Below, in pieces: positions 18,785 through 30,376 of a stretch of 64,000 nucleotides of DNA (position 1 is the stretch's first letter; each line of letters begins with the position of its first letter). A model generated the notes under the pieces. That model was given only the letters and a program-made list of their open reading frames with translations, ran no database searches and was not told the origin of the DNA. The stretch comes from Chionoecetes opilio (lineage: Eukaryota; Arthropoda; Malacostraca; Decapoda; Majidae). Where the stretch lies: positions 243,501 through 307,500 of the forward strand of contig JACEEZ010007257.1 of assembly GCA_016584305.1 (NCBI GenBank), written 5' to 3'. A program made the position numbers and the translations under genes.

Positions 18785-21481
18785 TAGGGTGTCCCAAAAT
18801 GCAAAAGTTTTGAAATGTTGCACGCTCGTGTGTTATTCCGGTTTTCTCATAGTAAAACAGTATTGCGTTGAAATTTTGGGCGAATTGAGTAATGTTTAGG
18901 AGTCCCGACAAAGTGAACATTTAGGTGACGTGACTTGAATTTCAGGATTTTTCTAAATTTCCACTTATTTTCTCCCTCAGGTTATCAACATGGCAACAAG
19001 AGCCGCTAGTAATCTTTGGCTGATCGACAAGGCTCCAATCGATGAAATCACCGGAGCCCGGCTACCATCGAAGGAGCAGGTCCTCCTCCGCTACTACCAC
19101 CACCACCGGGAGATGGGGAAGACGGCGAGCGGGAGCAGGAAGGCGGTGGTGGAGGAGGTTCTCCCCTTCTGGTCGCGCGCCGGGATTCCGACAACTACAG
19201 TAATACACGCTGGCATGAAGCTGTCAAAGCTGGCAAAGGCGTACAATGACCTCAAGAAGAACAAGAACAAAGACAGGCCGAAACATCGTATGGATGAGGA
19301 GATTTTCAAAGGAGACCTCCAAGAAATCTTCGACCTCACACACTCCTCCTCTCTCCAACGGGCAGACGTGAAGGACGAGGACAAGGAGTTCCTACGGAGT
19401 CAGAGAGAAGACAGAGGGGAATCATCCATGGCTGGAATTGACCTCGTGACAGCGAAGAAGGTGGAGAAGCAGGTCGAGCGCAGAACTCGACTCAAGCGGC
19501 TCCGGGAACGTGAAGACAGCGACATTGCCAGGCTGACTGCAAGGGCGGAAATCCCAAGCCAAAGCAGTAGCAGCAGCAGCAGTCCTGTGTCGACGACGTC
19601 ATCACCGGCTCGTGGATCCCGAAGCCAGAGGAAAAAACTCAAACAGTCGCCATCGATCTCCGTGAAGGATCTTAACCTCATTCAACTTGGGATCGAGAGA
19701 AGTTGTCGGTGCGGCAAGGGAACTCAACGTTCGCAGCTACCGCTCAAGTTCTTGGAATGGACATTGGGAGTATGGCGGTCTCGAAGAGCACGGTCCATCG
19801 AGCACGAATTGCGGGGAGAGAGCAAGCCGCCGAGAAGATCGTGGAACTGCGGAACCAGGAGATACCTGAGAGGTTGGTCCTGCATTGGGACGGAAAACTC
19901 CTCCCGTCCCTCTCTGGCGATACGGAGGACCGCATCGCCGTCCTCCTCACAGGGGAAGATGACGCTGAGTTCCTTCTTGGGGTCCCGGCAAGCTCGGATT
20001 AGACTGGCAGAAACGTGGCTGCAGTGGTCTTGAAGGAGGTGGACGAAGCGGGCGTCAGGGACAAGATCATCGCCTTCTGTTTCGACACCACGGCTTCGAA
20101 CACTGGCATGGTGCAAGGTGCTTGCATTCGGATTGAGCAAGAAACTCGGACGAAGCTTGCTTTGGTTGGCCTGCCGCCATCATGTCCACGAGGTGATCCT
20201 CAAGGATGTCTTCGAAGCCAGCCTCGGCTCTTCCTCTGGTCCTGACATTGGAATCTTCAAACGACTCCGTGATCGATGGTCCTTCGTGGATTCCTCGCAG
20301 AGAGAGACGGTGGAAACATCGGAGGACCTCGTAGAGTTCTTCGCCACCAATGACACTGCCAGCAAGCTGAAGGACGACGCATTGGCCTTCCTGAAGGAGG
20401 CTCTGATGTCGAAGAACCATCTCAGGGAGGACTATGAAGAACTTCTCCGTCTCTCCTACCTGTTCCTCGGTGGTGAAGGTCCAGCCAAACCATTCCGCCG
20501 TCCTGGAGCTCTCCATCAAGCCCGGTGGATGGCCAAGGCCATCTACTGCCTCAAGCTTCAGATGCTGAAATCCCAGCTGTCGCTGACTGGTCGAGAGAAG
20601 GCCGGAGTGGAATGAGTGGCCCTCTTCGTTGCTCTGGTGTACTGCAAGCAATGGCATGAGGCACCGATCTCTGTGAAAGCTCCGTTGAACGACGTGCTCT
20701 TCCTCGAGATCCTCAAGACATACCCTGACCAAACCGTTGCCAAGGCAGCAGAACAAGCCTGCGACGCCACCTGTGGTACGTTTCCGAGGAAAACGCGGGA
20801 CTGGCCTTCTTTGACTCAAAGAGATTGATGTGGAGGAGAAGAAGCAGATGGTCAAGGCATTGGACAAGCCCACCTCGAAGAAGGAACTCAAGCGATTGGA
20901 GGGAAAAAAGATGACGATGTCTTCCTCCCTCTCGTCCTTCGTCACTTCGAAGACACGGTCCTTCTTTCAGAAACTCGATGCGGACGAGGGCTTCCTGGCA
21001 AAGGACCCGGCATTGTGGGAGGAGGACGACCGATTCAAGGACGCTCGGAAACGGGCACTTGGCCTCCGAGTGGTCAACGATGCCGCGGAGCGGGGCATCG
21101 CCCTAGTCCAGCGCTACCTGGGGTCCACGAAGTCGGCCGCACAGGAGAAGTATCTTCTCCAGTTAGTCCACCACCATCGGAAACTTGTGGGGTGGGAAAA
21201 GAAGGAGGACCTTCAAAAGAAGGCTTTCTGAATGGAAACAATGAAAACTGTCTGTTTTGGTTTCCATATAAGTTTCTTTCTAAAAATGTGGGATGTTTTG
21301 AGTTTTTTCTTTGTTTTTTAAGGTTATTAGAAAATTGTTCAGTTTGTCGCGACCCCTAAATATTCTCCGAATTTATTCTAATTTCACAGGAACTCTTATG
21401 CATGTGTGAACAGAAGTAAAACACGAGCAAGTGAAAAAAACATGTTTCAATTTTTTCCCTCTATGATCTTGGGACACCCTA
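18785..21481 (+). mobile_element. hAT transposon, copy 1 (decayed, 2697 bp)
   Basis: Terminal inverted repeats begin TAGGGTGTCCCAA on the left (18785) and end in the reverse complement on the right (to 21481). The TAGGG start fits the usual hAT terminal pattern (Y-A-R-N-G). Flanking 8-bp sequences GTCTGTAT (18777-18784) and GTCTTTAT (21482-21489) match at 7 of 8, as expected for an aged hAT target duplication. It carries one transposase gene related to the intact one at 35258-37480. Confidence 0.9.
18990..21231 (+). pseudogene. hAT transposase, frameshifted
   Basis: The start ATG at 18990 follows TTTTCTCCCTCAG, a likely splice acceptor, 9 bases upstream, so a 5' UTR intron is probable. The reading matches the intact homologue along its whole length: LHWDGKLLPSL (first Asp), FCFDTTASNTG (second Asp), WLACRHHVHE (C..H motif), ALHQARWMAKAIY (RW motif) and NDAAERGIALVQ (catalytic Glu). 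Lesions: frameshifts near 19690, 20130 and 20826, and in-frame stops at 20000-20002 and 20613-20615. Residues 190-215 include a Ser tract. The coding part is richer in G and C than the flanks. Confidence 0.85.
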
Positions 21482-21498
21482 GTCTTTATATATGTGAG

Positions 21499-21838
21499 TT
21501 TTTTTATATCTATACATTTGTGCCTATAGCACCTGTAGACAGTGACCTCCAGGGCTCAGATGGTAGGCCCTGGAAGTTCATTTGAAGGCTGTGATGGTTG
21601 GCCCTCGCCTGTGGTGGCGCAAGCAGGATTTTTATAGTGACGCCTGTGATCACAGTTTCATGCTGCCCTCCTGTGTCCTCCGATGGACTTGCAATCGAAG
21701 GTAGAGTTAATGGGCAGCATGTGGGTGTTCTTAGGTCACTCAAAAGATTTTAAGTGGATTTTTGGTTTTCATCGGGGATCGAACTCTGGTTACCGAGAAT
21801 GCCACTCGGAGACGCTAACCACTCTGCTACCACCACCG
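21499..21838 (-). repeat. SINE family D, copy 3, full length
   Basis: This has the same body as 13569-13831 and 17125-17452. The minus-strand head, reading from 21838, has GGTAGCAGAGTGGTTAGCGT (A box) and AGAGTTCGATCCCC (B box), the clearest RNA polymerase III promoter of the three copies. The left end is T-rich (from 21499). Confidence 0.75.
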
Positions 21839-22700
21839 CAAACGTGAGTTTTACAGTCAAGTTCCCCAAACATGCTAACGTGAATCTATTATAACACGGT
21901 AAAGACAAAATATCCAGTCAGTCTTTAACGCGGTTAAGTTTGTGTTTAGCCAAAGTGATGGCTTTGGATTGATGGCTTTGGGACGTCACATCCGCCCGAT
22001 GCTGCCGCTTCCGCTCACTATCGCCTCCTCCTCGTTTTCACCACCAACGCCATGTTCAGAACAATAATGGCACTTCGATAGCTACCCGAGGATGACCCAC
22101 GGTGCAAGAGGCGTGCCCTGACCTTGCAACATAAGGGGCAAGTACTGGACATGCTAGAGGAGGGTCAGGGAGAGGAACGGGAACACAGACAAGCAGGCGG
22201 GAGAGGTTATGAGTGTGGGAGTAAGATGGCTTCTTTCTCTGGCTGAGAGGCTCATGGACTGTTGGAGAAGAGGTGGATCCTCAGGCAGAACGTGCCTTTT
22301 GGTGGTGGTGGTTTGTTATTGTGAATCAGCTGATTGGGCGGTGGTGGTGGTTTGTTATTGTGAATCAGCTGATTGGGCGGTGGTGGTGGTTTGTTATTTT
22401 AATCCAGTTGGGATACTGAACAGCCTATACTCTGTTCTGTTCAGGCGGTACATGAACAAGAGACAGCAGGCAAGTTGTACTGTACCAGTGTTCATGTGCA
22501 CATATGTGTTGTTCAAATAAACACATTCACAAGAAGCATCTTTGATATAGAAGTCCTCAAACCCCTGAGGTAGGTCAAAGGGTGGAAGTCTGGGATATCC
22601 CGGAACCAATTGATAACTTTCAATCTTATAAACCCATTATTTTAGAGTTTGTTGTGTCTAATGCATTTTTGTCAAACGCGGCAAGTTTACGATACCAATT
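21839..22700. other. unassigned intron sequence with a short GT-rich duplication
   Basis: No supported gene. At 22301-22393 a 42-bp unit with GTGGTGGTGGTTTGTTATT and GAATCAGCTGATTGGGCG is repeated in tandem, slightly more than two times. Confidence 0.45.
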
Positions 22701-23287
22701 ACCGTATTTTACGGCTTATAAGACGTAAATATTTTTCCCCTAAAAAATACCCTGAAAAATATTCATGCATCTTCCAAGACGAATGTTGTAGGAGATTAGC
22801 TTAGGTAGCTATTCAATTCAGCCTCTTATATGATGTAACCTCAGTACTTACCTGTTACAAGTATTTCGTATACCATAAGACATTCAAATCAACTAATCTG
22901 TCCTCACGCTGTGATGTTTATTTACTACGGTACTGGAGGGAGCCATTCCGCCTCGGCAGATTGGCGCCAACCATCGTCTACTAGTGTTGATGTATCATTT
23001 ACCACCAGGCTGTCATACGTATCACAAACTCTTTTCAGTCCTGGAAATTATCATCCATGGCAAATTCATCAAAATGATTTACTTATACTATCACATACAA
23101 GCTAGAAATTGTACGATACGCCAAACAACATGGGAACAGAGCAGCAGAAAGACACTTCGGACCAGCACCTACCGAGAAAATTGGTGGATTTTACTACCGC
23201 TTACCAGTAGAAAATCTTTTTTTTTCTTTTTTTCTTAGAAGTTTCCTTCCAAAATAATGGTGCGTCTTATAAGCCGTAAAATACGAT
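22701..23287. mobile_element. MITE with CGTATTTTACGGCTTATAAG ends
   Basis: CCGTATTTTACGGCTTATAA at the left end is repeated in inverted orientation at the right (CTTATAAGCCGTAAAATACG). The inverted repeats are about 24 bp. The interior is non-coding. Related single ends occur at 15685-15716 and near 16835. The target duplication is not certain. Confidence 0.65.
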
Positions 23288-23380
23288 ACCCGCTTTTCGT
23301 ACCTACCTCACTGTATTCATATATATAAAGGCATTTACACACTAATATGATTATAAACTTTTTCTTCTTTGCCTTTTCAG

Positions 23381-24118
23381 TACTGGGAATCCTTAAGAGA
23401 GAAGTTAGAACAGTTGGAGGTGGAGGTGAATGATGATAAGTGCCTAGCGACAGAAACAACAAAGATGTTCAGCCTTGAGTCTCATGAACGTGGAGAGAGA
23501 AGTGTGACTGGCAGCAGTGATGCACCTGGCTTTAAAGAGGTGAGATTTGTGAGTGGGCAAAGGTGCAGTCAGGAATCAAAGAGTGATGGACTGAGCTCCT
23601 CTGATGGAGTGGCAGAGTCACCTGATGACTCGGCACCAGTGGAGAGTGTGTCATCCACTTGTACGCCTTCAAATTTTGGTGAAAAAAACGTAACAGATAA
23701 ATTCACCAAAGGACGAAGAACCCCTCCAGGAAGCTGTGTGGATATTACAGATGAATTAGAGGGCTCCACAGGGTCTCCCACTGAGCTTTCTGGTTTTGGT
23801 GCAGCAGAAGATGGTGAATCTTTTAAAGTAAGTGAATCCAAGGAAATGTCTGTACAGTTTGTAAAAAATCATATAGCACATGCAACTTGTAGTGATGCCA
23901 GTGAGATACGCATTACAGAAGGATGCAAGATGGTCACAGATGAATTGAAAATTATTGAACTTGAGGATGTAGAGGGAGTGTATGAAGGTAATCTTTATGA
24001 TGGTAATGCAAAAGAAGAAGGAGATGGGTCCTCTTCCCCTCCACCAACCCCATGTAAGCCAAGCAGAAGTTTGACTGTGATTGTGGAAGAGCTGGAGCAC
24101 TGTGCCCTGCCTGAATAG
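23381..24118 (+). CDS. terminal coding exon of an unrecognised host gene
   Basis: A 246-codon open stretch ending in TAG, preceded by TTTCTTCTTTGCCTTTTCAG, an excellent acceptor. It opens in phase 0 with YWESLREKLEQLEVEV, which looks like a short coiled coil, and then becomes a Ser-, Glu- and Asp-rich chain without hydrophobic segments, probably disordered. It ends EELEHCALPE. It is free of in-frame stops, unlike almost all neighbouring coding remnants, and shows no match to transposon proteins known to me. It fits in phase with the exon 6851-7006 on the same strand, 16.4 kb upstream. The family is not recognised; regulatory or scaffold roles would be guesses. Confidence 0.65.
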   Translation, partial: YWESLREKLEQLEVEVNDDKCLATETTKMFSLESHERGERSVTGSSDAPGFKEVRFVSGQRCSQESKSDGLSSSDGVAESPDDSAPVESVSSTCTPSNFGEKNVTDKFTKGRRTPPGSCVDITDELEGSTGSPTELSGFGAAEDGESFKVSESKEMSVQFVKNHIAHATCSDASEIRITEGCKMVTDELKIIELEDVEGVYEGNLYDGNAKEEGDGSSSPPPTPCKPSRSLTVIVEELEHCALPE

Positions 24119-24976
24119 TTACTTTTAACATAGACATTACACAAGTTGAGTTGTTACTGAATGACACCTGTGATACTAACATTATGGATGGCAAGTGTAA
24201 TGAATATAGATGTGGAGGATTTGGCAAAATATATAAAAGGGAGGGCATTTATGGTGGTAAAACTGAACATATTTAGTTGGTTTGGTTACCTTGACAGATG
24301 ATGAGGAGAAAGTAATAACAAAAAGGGTATGCAAGAATAGGTATCATAAATGATGGTATTGCAAGAGAATATATAATGGATGGACAAGAGTGTTACATTA
24401 TATAAGAAGGAAAGAGGATGGGAGAGTTAGGATTAGTATGAAATTATAAGATAAATTGATAGGGACAAGTGATGATCTCTTTTATAGCCACCCCTTTAAA
24501 GGAACTTTTAAAGAACAGGTGTCAGAATAGGTAGAGAGATGGACAAACCATGTTATGGAAAAGAAATCCTTATATGTATTGTAGTTAGATCAAAGTTTTT
24601 ACAATACGTACTATGTAGGTTTTGGGATCCAACTTTCTTATCTAGATGAATATTTTCAGTTACAAAAATATTTATCTATTTGTCTGCTTTTCTACATGTT
24701 TTGTTTCCAAAATACCTGGCCTTTCGAACAAGTGGGCTGGCATATACAAAAAGTTTTTTGTGGTAATTGATACTACTAGGGGAAGGGATCCTAACCTTCT
24801 TGCTGTCATCCCTTTTCCCTTTTAGTGCCTCCTATGACACGCAGGGAGCAGGGAGACGTGTTTTCTGTGCCCTGTGCCTCAGGGCTGGCTGGCTTTATAG
24901 TAAACCACTAAGGCTGACTGCACTACAGTGTAGTAGTGGGCTGTGAGGTTGTGACATCCCTATGCCATTAGTACTG
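24119..24976. other. probable 3' UTR and downstream sequence
   Basis: This follows the stop codon of the host exon. No AATAAA signal was found close to the stop, so the transcript end is not located. No other gene is seen. Confidence 0.35.
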
Positions 24977-25600
24977 TAGTTTCGGTGTGTAAGATGCACC
25001 ATTGTATAAGACATATGTACCTCTATTTTCAAGACTTCTGGTTAAAAAAAAATCCTATTTTTATTTATTCATTTCTCAACATCAGCATTATCTTATATTA
25101 TTCTTTAGCATAATAGCTATTTCAAATGAGAGTCTGTACATTGGGATGCAGGGCAGAATAGTGGGACACTTTCATACTGTCATGAGTGATAAAAGGGGTG
25201 TGTTATAGATGATGTGGTGTAAGGGAGCAAGAGTAAGTCCCGGTGCATATTGTGACAATGCAGGGCAGGGCAGCTCAGAATTTTATATCTAGCTATTTCC
25301 AAAGGGAGTAAATGATAGATTGAAAGATTGAAAGTATATTGCTGCAAATATTACAAGAGTGTGCATCCCAATATGCAGACTCATGAAGTAAGTAGATACA
25401 GAAACTTGTGGTGCCCTTGCCCTGTGTTGTGTCTTGGTGTGCCCCAGGTCTAATGGTTGGTTGTGGTAGTTTCTAATCCTTGCTGTACAAGTTACGATAT
25501 TCCTAGGGAGGCATAAACTTTTTGACCTTTGGTGTATAGGATGGAAGGTGGTTTTAAGAACTGATTTACTGAAAAAAGGTGTCTTATACACTGAAAACTG
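24977..25600. mobile_element. MITE-like element with imperfect terminal and internal inverted repeats
   Basis: The left end AGTTTCGGTGTGTAAGATGC and the right end, reversed (AGTTTTCAGTGTATAAGACA), are imperfect inverted repeats. Inside, AGTCTGTACATTGGGATGCA (near 25130) is inverted near 25366 as TGCATCCCAATATGCAGACT. The element may be a decayed palindrome. No coding region. Confidence 0.5.
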
Positions 25601-26089
25601 GTATCATTTGCTAAAATTTAAATTAGTGTTGATATATTGAATGTATTTATTACATAGTACAACATATTACCTTATATGTTTTCAATGAGTTTTTAAGAGG
25701 AGTTTGAGTACTAATGCTTCATGCTTACGTATATGTGTTCTTCGACTGATCAGAAAATTGGGTGTGACGCAATCAGTTTGTGCCAAATTATTTATTGGTT
25801 TTGGAAAAGTGTTTGAATTGCTAAAAAGCATACGTATGTTGCACTTATCTATTTTTCTTTTGTGTTCATGTATAGTCAATCATCTCAGGAAAAAGAACTG
25901 GCTTGTTAACTACAATTAGCATTGGTGTTTTGTTTAAAAAATAAGTTATGTACTATGTGCTCATGGTGTCATGGGGGGGAGGGGGTCTTCTTACTTGCCT
26001 TCTATCTTCTCTCTTACTCTTGCTTGCTGTTGTGGTATTCTGAGGGGGATTCCTGAAGGGGCAGTCTGGGTCAAGGGGGAGATTTATTA

Positions 26090-26380
26090 GTGCCCTGTTG
26101 ATAGAGACTTGCAAGTGGCCGTATTATGGAGCCATGTGATGCGTCCATGGGGGTTACGGCCGGGCCCGACAGAGGCTTCACATTGCCCTGGGCCACAGTT
26201 ACCTTTTGAAATCCTGTCAGTATCTCCTTCCAACAGACACCTGACTCATTTTGGTAATCATAATTCGGAAATAAATAATTTCCTTTTTCCTTGCTCGGTG
26301 AGGATTCGAACCTACGCTCTTACCAGATTTGGCATGTTAACCACTCGCGGGTTAACCGACTACGCCAAAGGGTACTTACT
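26090..26380 (-). repeat. tRNA-derived SINE
   Basis: On the minus strand from about 26375 a tRNA-like head reads TTTGGCGTAGTCGGTTAA (A box region) and GCGTAGGTTCGAATCC (B box). The head is followed by a body to about 26090. The stems pair only partly, so a SINE is preferred over a functional tRNA gene. Confidence 0.5.
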
Positions 26381-26388
26381 GCTTGGTA

Positions 26389-26756
26389 CAGGTTGAAGTT
26401 CCCAAACTCGGCATCCCAAGACTCGGCAACACCCAAAACTCGGCTATGGTTCCGGATTTTCCAAAACACGGCAGAACACCCAAAACCCGGCGCGTAGAGT
26501 TGTGTACACTGTTATTTTGTGTACTTCTACAGGTCTGTTATTGGTATTATGGCTCCCAAACTTCCAGGAACACCTACTGGTGGAAGTGAAAAGAAAAGGA
26601 AGAATAATGTGTTAATTATTTCTGAGAAAATTGACCTTTTGAAGAAGTTGGATGGCCCTTTTTCCCCTTAATATATCTACGTTCTAAAAGTCGGAAAATT
26701 CCATTACTCGGCTCAGCGCTGGTCCCGAGGTTGCCAAGTTTGGGGACTTTAACCTG
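26389..26756 (+). mobile_element. short pogo/Tigger element (368 bp)
   Basis: Ends CAGGTTGAAGTTCCCAAACT and, reversed, CAGGTTAAAGTCCCCAAACT. TA precedes the left end (26387-26388); the right end is followed by TGTA. CTCGGC motifs recur inside both ends. From about 26548 the reading MAPKLPGTPTGGSEKKRKNN then ISEKIDLLKKLDG is the start of a Tigger-type transposase. The element is an internal-deletion derivative. Confidence 0.75.
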
Positions 26757-27430
26757 TGTAGCGGTTCCGGGGATTTTTATGCATTACAATGAATGTACTA
26801 CAGCACATCAATCAGAGGGATCCTTATAAGTACATAAGGAGACTGCTAAAGGTTGGATGACCTACTCAAGACAACTCATTTAAGACCAGTCATCTCTGTC
26901 CAGCTTGTGGTTTTCACTAGATCAAGAAACCCTTTGTAGTTGCACACAGACTTGTAAGTGTGTTGTATTGGCTTTTTTTTTTTTTTATGTTATTCAGTAT
27001 ATATTCACCGACTGGCCGGGCTATTTTGAGTCCTCCGGAACAGATGTCATTGGTTTATTGGTTGGTCCGTGCATCTTTAACAGTATCAGGAGTGGATGTT
27101 GAACAGAGCCTTTTTATAAGATATGCATGTCATTTCTGAACACCACTTTCACATTAGCATTCGCCTCTCAAATGCATGAACATGGGTCTTGATGCTACCT
27201 CAAAGTGGGAATGAGTATGCATTCCTGCATTAAGGAAAGATGTTCTAATATATTTTTCCGGTACATCTCCAGTTAAATTTTCATAAAGGTATCTCTGTTC
27301 ATTATTAATTAACTATATTTGTTTATACCACATCTGTTTATCATATGAAAGACATCATTTACCTATATATTACATATTAATGTTTACAAGAGACATCATT
27401 TTAGAAAATTTCCGAAAATTTTCCGAAAAT
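26757..27430. other. unassigned sequence
   Basis: No supported gene, repeat family or RNA. Composition is AT-rich with a T run near 26970-26985. Confidence 0.4.
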
Positions 27431-28305
27431 GGCCGATTTCTCGGTCCTTTGGTAAGCTCCCTAACCAAAAGTCTTACCAACCTGGTAACAATCCTTACTA
27501 ACAAAGAGATCCGATTTCTCAGTCGTTGTTTACTGAATTCGGAGCTCCCCAACATGGTAAGAATCCCAACGAAACAAAGACGGCAGATTCGGTACTGTTG
27601 GTATGCCTGAGTGGCGGAAAATGTAAACATTCCATCCAAAGTCAGTAAATAATTACTATTTACACACATATAAATAATAACAACGATTATTTATAATATT
27701 TTACTTTAATTTATTAATTATATTTTGTTATTTAATTATATATAAATTATATTATATTAAATTATATATAATTAAAAAATTTATTTATAATTATTACTTT
27801 TATTTGTAATAACAACTTCACATATAACCACTTGTGTATATATTACGCATATGTACCTACAATATTACTGAAGTATGGAAGAATATAGCGTGACAGATAA
27901 AATAATTAATTAAGGCAGATGGCCGTGAAAAATATGTTGTCTGCTTGACAGCTGGTGACGTGCATTCACCGTGGCCATCCAAGTTCTTCTAAGCTTTTCT
28001 CCTTTCATTAAAACCCTCTTATCATGTTGATGCATTGTCTGATCATTTTTTTCATCTTATTCAGAAGAAAATATAACCATATGGAAGAATTAATTTGTGG
28101 TATTTGATAAATAATTGCATTAGTAAGCTTCGTTGGGGAGGCACTAGGCTGCCCAACTCGGCGTTACCAAAGGTTCCAATCTATGGTATCGATACAAACT
28201 AATGGCGGCGCAAAAGACGACTGAGAAATCGGATTTATTGTTGGTGATGACAATGGCCACTCATTGGTAAGGATCCCAACGAAAGGGAACGACTGAGAAA
28301 TCGGC
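27431..28305. repeat. unclassified element with inverted CGATTTCTCAGTCGTT motifs
   Basis: CGATTTCTCAGTCGTT lies at about 27513-27528 and a relative at 27431-27451. The reverse complement ACGACTGAGAAATCGG occurs twice at the other side (about 28219 and 28289). The core (27640-27830) is very AT-rich. The layout suggests a TIR element with subterminal repeats, but exact ends are not resolved. Confidence 0.4.
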
Positions 28306-28436
28306 CCATAGACTTCAAGTGCTTCAAGATTTGACTTCACAGTAAAGCTGGCTTGACATTTATGAACCATAAGAAAGGAAAACATGTAGCCAAAGTAAAT
28401 TGACTCGTCTTGCCTTAAGTATGAAACCTTGATCTG

Positions 28437-28665
28437 CAGTAAACCCTCTCTAATTCGAACTAATTGGGGGGAGACCTGGGTCGAATTAGCTGAAAGTCCG
28501 AATGATCCAATGGTTACCTCTAGCCCCTCCACACAATAAGAACTCACTAAAACATGCTAGCACAGATTGTAGTACTTATACTCATCAATGTCATCAACAT
28601 CATCATCTGTACAGATCAAGCATCTGGGAGGGAGGAAAAAATGGATGCAGATGTCACAGGAAACC
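28437..28665. repeat. single pogo-like terminus and a family-B scrap
   Basis: CAGTAAACCCTCTCTAATTC at 28437 looks like one end of a pogo/Tigger element with internal GTCGAATTAG; no partner end is present. At 28607-28665 about 60 bases match family B on the minus strand (AGCAA/TCTGGGAGGGAG...AAACCTAACTT). Both are remnants. Confidence 0.4.
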
Positions 28666-29132
28666 TAACTTAATTTCTTTATAAGGCACCTCCTTCACAA
28701 TTTAACCCAGGGACTGCGTGAGCTTTGAATTTTCCCGGGCCCTCAGTGCTGCAAAGTGAGTGAAAATGTGACCATTACAGAATTGGATGAAAATCACATC
28801 AACGTCAAGGTAGTAAAAATCCGCATCCGGAAATATCTATTTTTAACCCAAACGTATGGGGTTGTGGTGTGGTTGTGGTCGGGAGTTGAAATATCTGGCG
28901 CGAATGGCACCAAACCGCTTGCGAGTGACTGTACTGAGGTGGAGTGGTGGAGGGAGTATGGGGTAATTGATAATACAAAGCACTCTATACTTCGCCTATA
29001 AAGCACTCTGATGGCTCTTTATGTGCATAAACTTGTATCAGAAGACTCTTGTGAGGAATATATACCACAAAATAAGGCGTACGTAGAGAGTAAATAACAA
29101 AGTAAATGAAAAGTAAAAGCGTACAGCGTAGT
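28666..29132. other. unassigned sequence
   Basis: An 81-codon open frame from 28756 has no recognised features and no splice context that I trust. I do not call it a gene. Confidence 0.35.
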
Positions 29133-30376
29133 TCATTCTTAAGCATCTATCTGCTCACAATCTTCTATCTGATCGTCAGTACGGTTTCCGTAAAGGGCGA
29201 TCTACTGGCGATCTTCTAGCTTTCCTAACTGAATCTTAGTCATCCTCCTTTAGGGGTTTCGGTGAAACTTTTGCTGTTGCCCTTGACATATCAAAAGATT
29301 TTGATAGAGTCTGGCACAAATCTTTAATTTCCAAACTACCCTCATTCGGTTTCTATCCTTCTCTCTGTACCTTCATTTTAAGTTTCCTTTCAACCCGTTC
29401 TATTGCAGCTACTGTAGACGGACATTGTTCTTCTCCTAAATCTATCAATAGTGGTGTTCCCGAGGGTTCTGTCCTATCACCCACTCTCTTTCTATTATTC
29501 ATTAATGATCTTCTAAGTCTAACTCAAAGCCCTATCCACTCCTACGCTGATGATTCTACCCTGCATTTTTCAACGTCGTTTATTAGACGTCCAACTCAAC
29601 AGGAACTACGTGATTCACGGAGAGATGCCACCGAGCGCCTAACTTCTGATCTTTCTATAATTTCTGATTGGGGCAAAGCAAACCTTGTTTTGTTCAATGC
29701 CTCAAAAACCCAATTTCTTCACCTATCTACTCGACAAAACCTACCAGATAACTATCCCCTCTTCTTCAATGACACTCAACTGTCTCCTTCTACAATGAAC
29801 ATTCTAGGACTATCCTTTACTAAAAATCTGAACGGGAAATCTCACATCTCATCTCTTTCTAAAACAGCTTCTAAGAAGTTAGGTGTACTGTGGCGTCTGC
29901 GTCCTTTTTTTTCTCCCTCCCAATTGCTTGCTCTCTACAGGGGCCTTATCCGCCCATGTATGGAGTATGTCTCACATGTTTGGGGAGGATCCACTCATAC
30001 AGCTCTCCTAAACAGGGTTGAGTCAAAAGCTTTTCGTCTCATCAACTCCTCTCCTCTGACTGACTGTCTTCAATCTTTAAATCACCGCCGCAATGTTGCT
30101 TCTCTTGCTCTCTTCTACCGTTATTTTCATGCTCACTGCTCTTCTGAACTTGCTAACTGCATGCCTCCCCCACTCCCGCAGCCTCGCTGCACAAGACTTT
30201 CTACTCATTCTCATCCCTATTCTGTCCATCTTCCTAATGCAAGAGTTAATCAGTATCTTTACTCTTTCATCCCTTTCACTGGTAAACTCTGGAACTCTCT
30301 TCCTGTTTCTATTTTTCCACTTTCCTATGACTTAAATCTTTTCAAGAGAAGAGTAACAAGACACCTCCCGAACTAA
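29133..30376 (+). pseudogene. family-B reverse transcriptase, C-terminal two thirds
   Basis: Starts inside the RT fingers. TAG at 29237-29239 stands where other copies have Trp (TESW). Downstream the frame is open for 379 codons: ALDISKDFDRVWH (block A, with D for A), SGVPEGSVLSPTLF (block B), SYADDSTLHF (catalytic YADD near 29545), SDWGKANLVLFNASKTQ, ILGLSFTKN, then YRGLIRPCMEYVSHVWGGST and the Cys/His-poor tail ending RRVTRHLPN. A 5' truncation and the amber codon make it inactive. YADD and the ALDI.KAFDRVWH form distinguish this lineage from the FADD-type LINE at 8318-12714. Confidence 0.85.

Noticed and set aside
20067..20945. 292-codon minus-strand open frame
   Set aside because: Antisense shadow of the hAT transposase pseudogene, which has clear motifs on the + strand.
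18787..21479. TA dinucleotide duplication around hAT copy 1
   Set aside because: TA fits only if two bases of the terminus are taken as target. Taking TAGGG as the end gives an 8-bp duplication with 7 matches, which fits the transposase type.
26289..26375. Possible tRNA gene on the minus strand
   Set aside because: A and B boxes are visible, but the stems pair poorly and a longer body follows, so a SINE is more likely.
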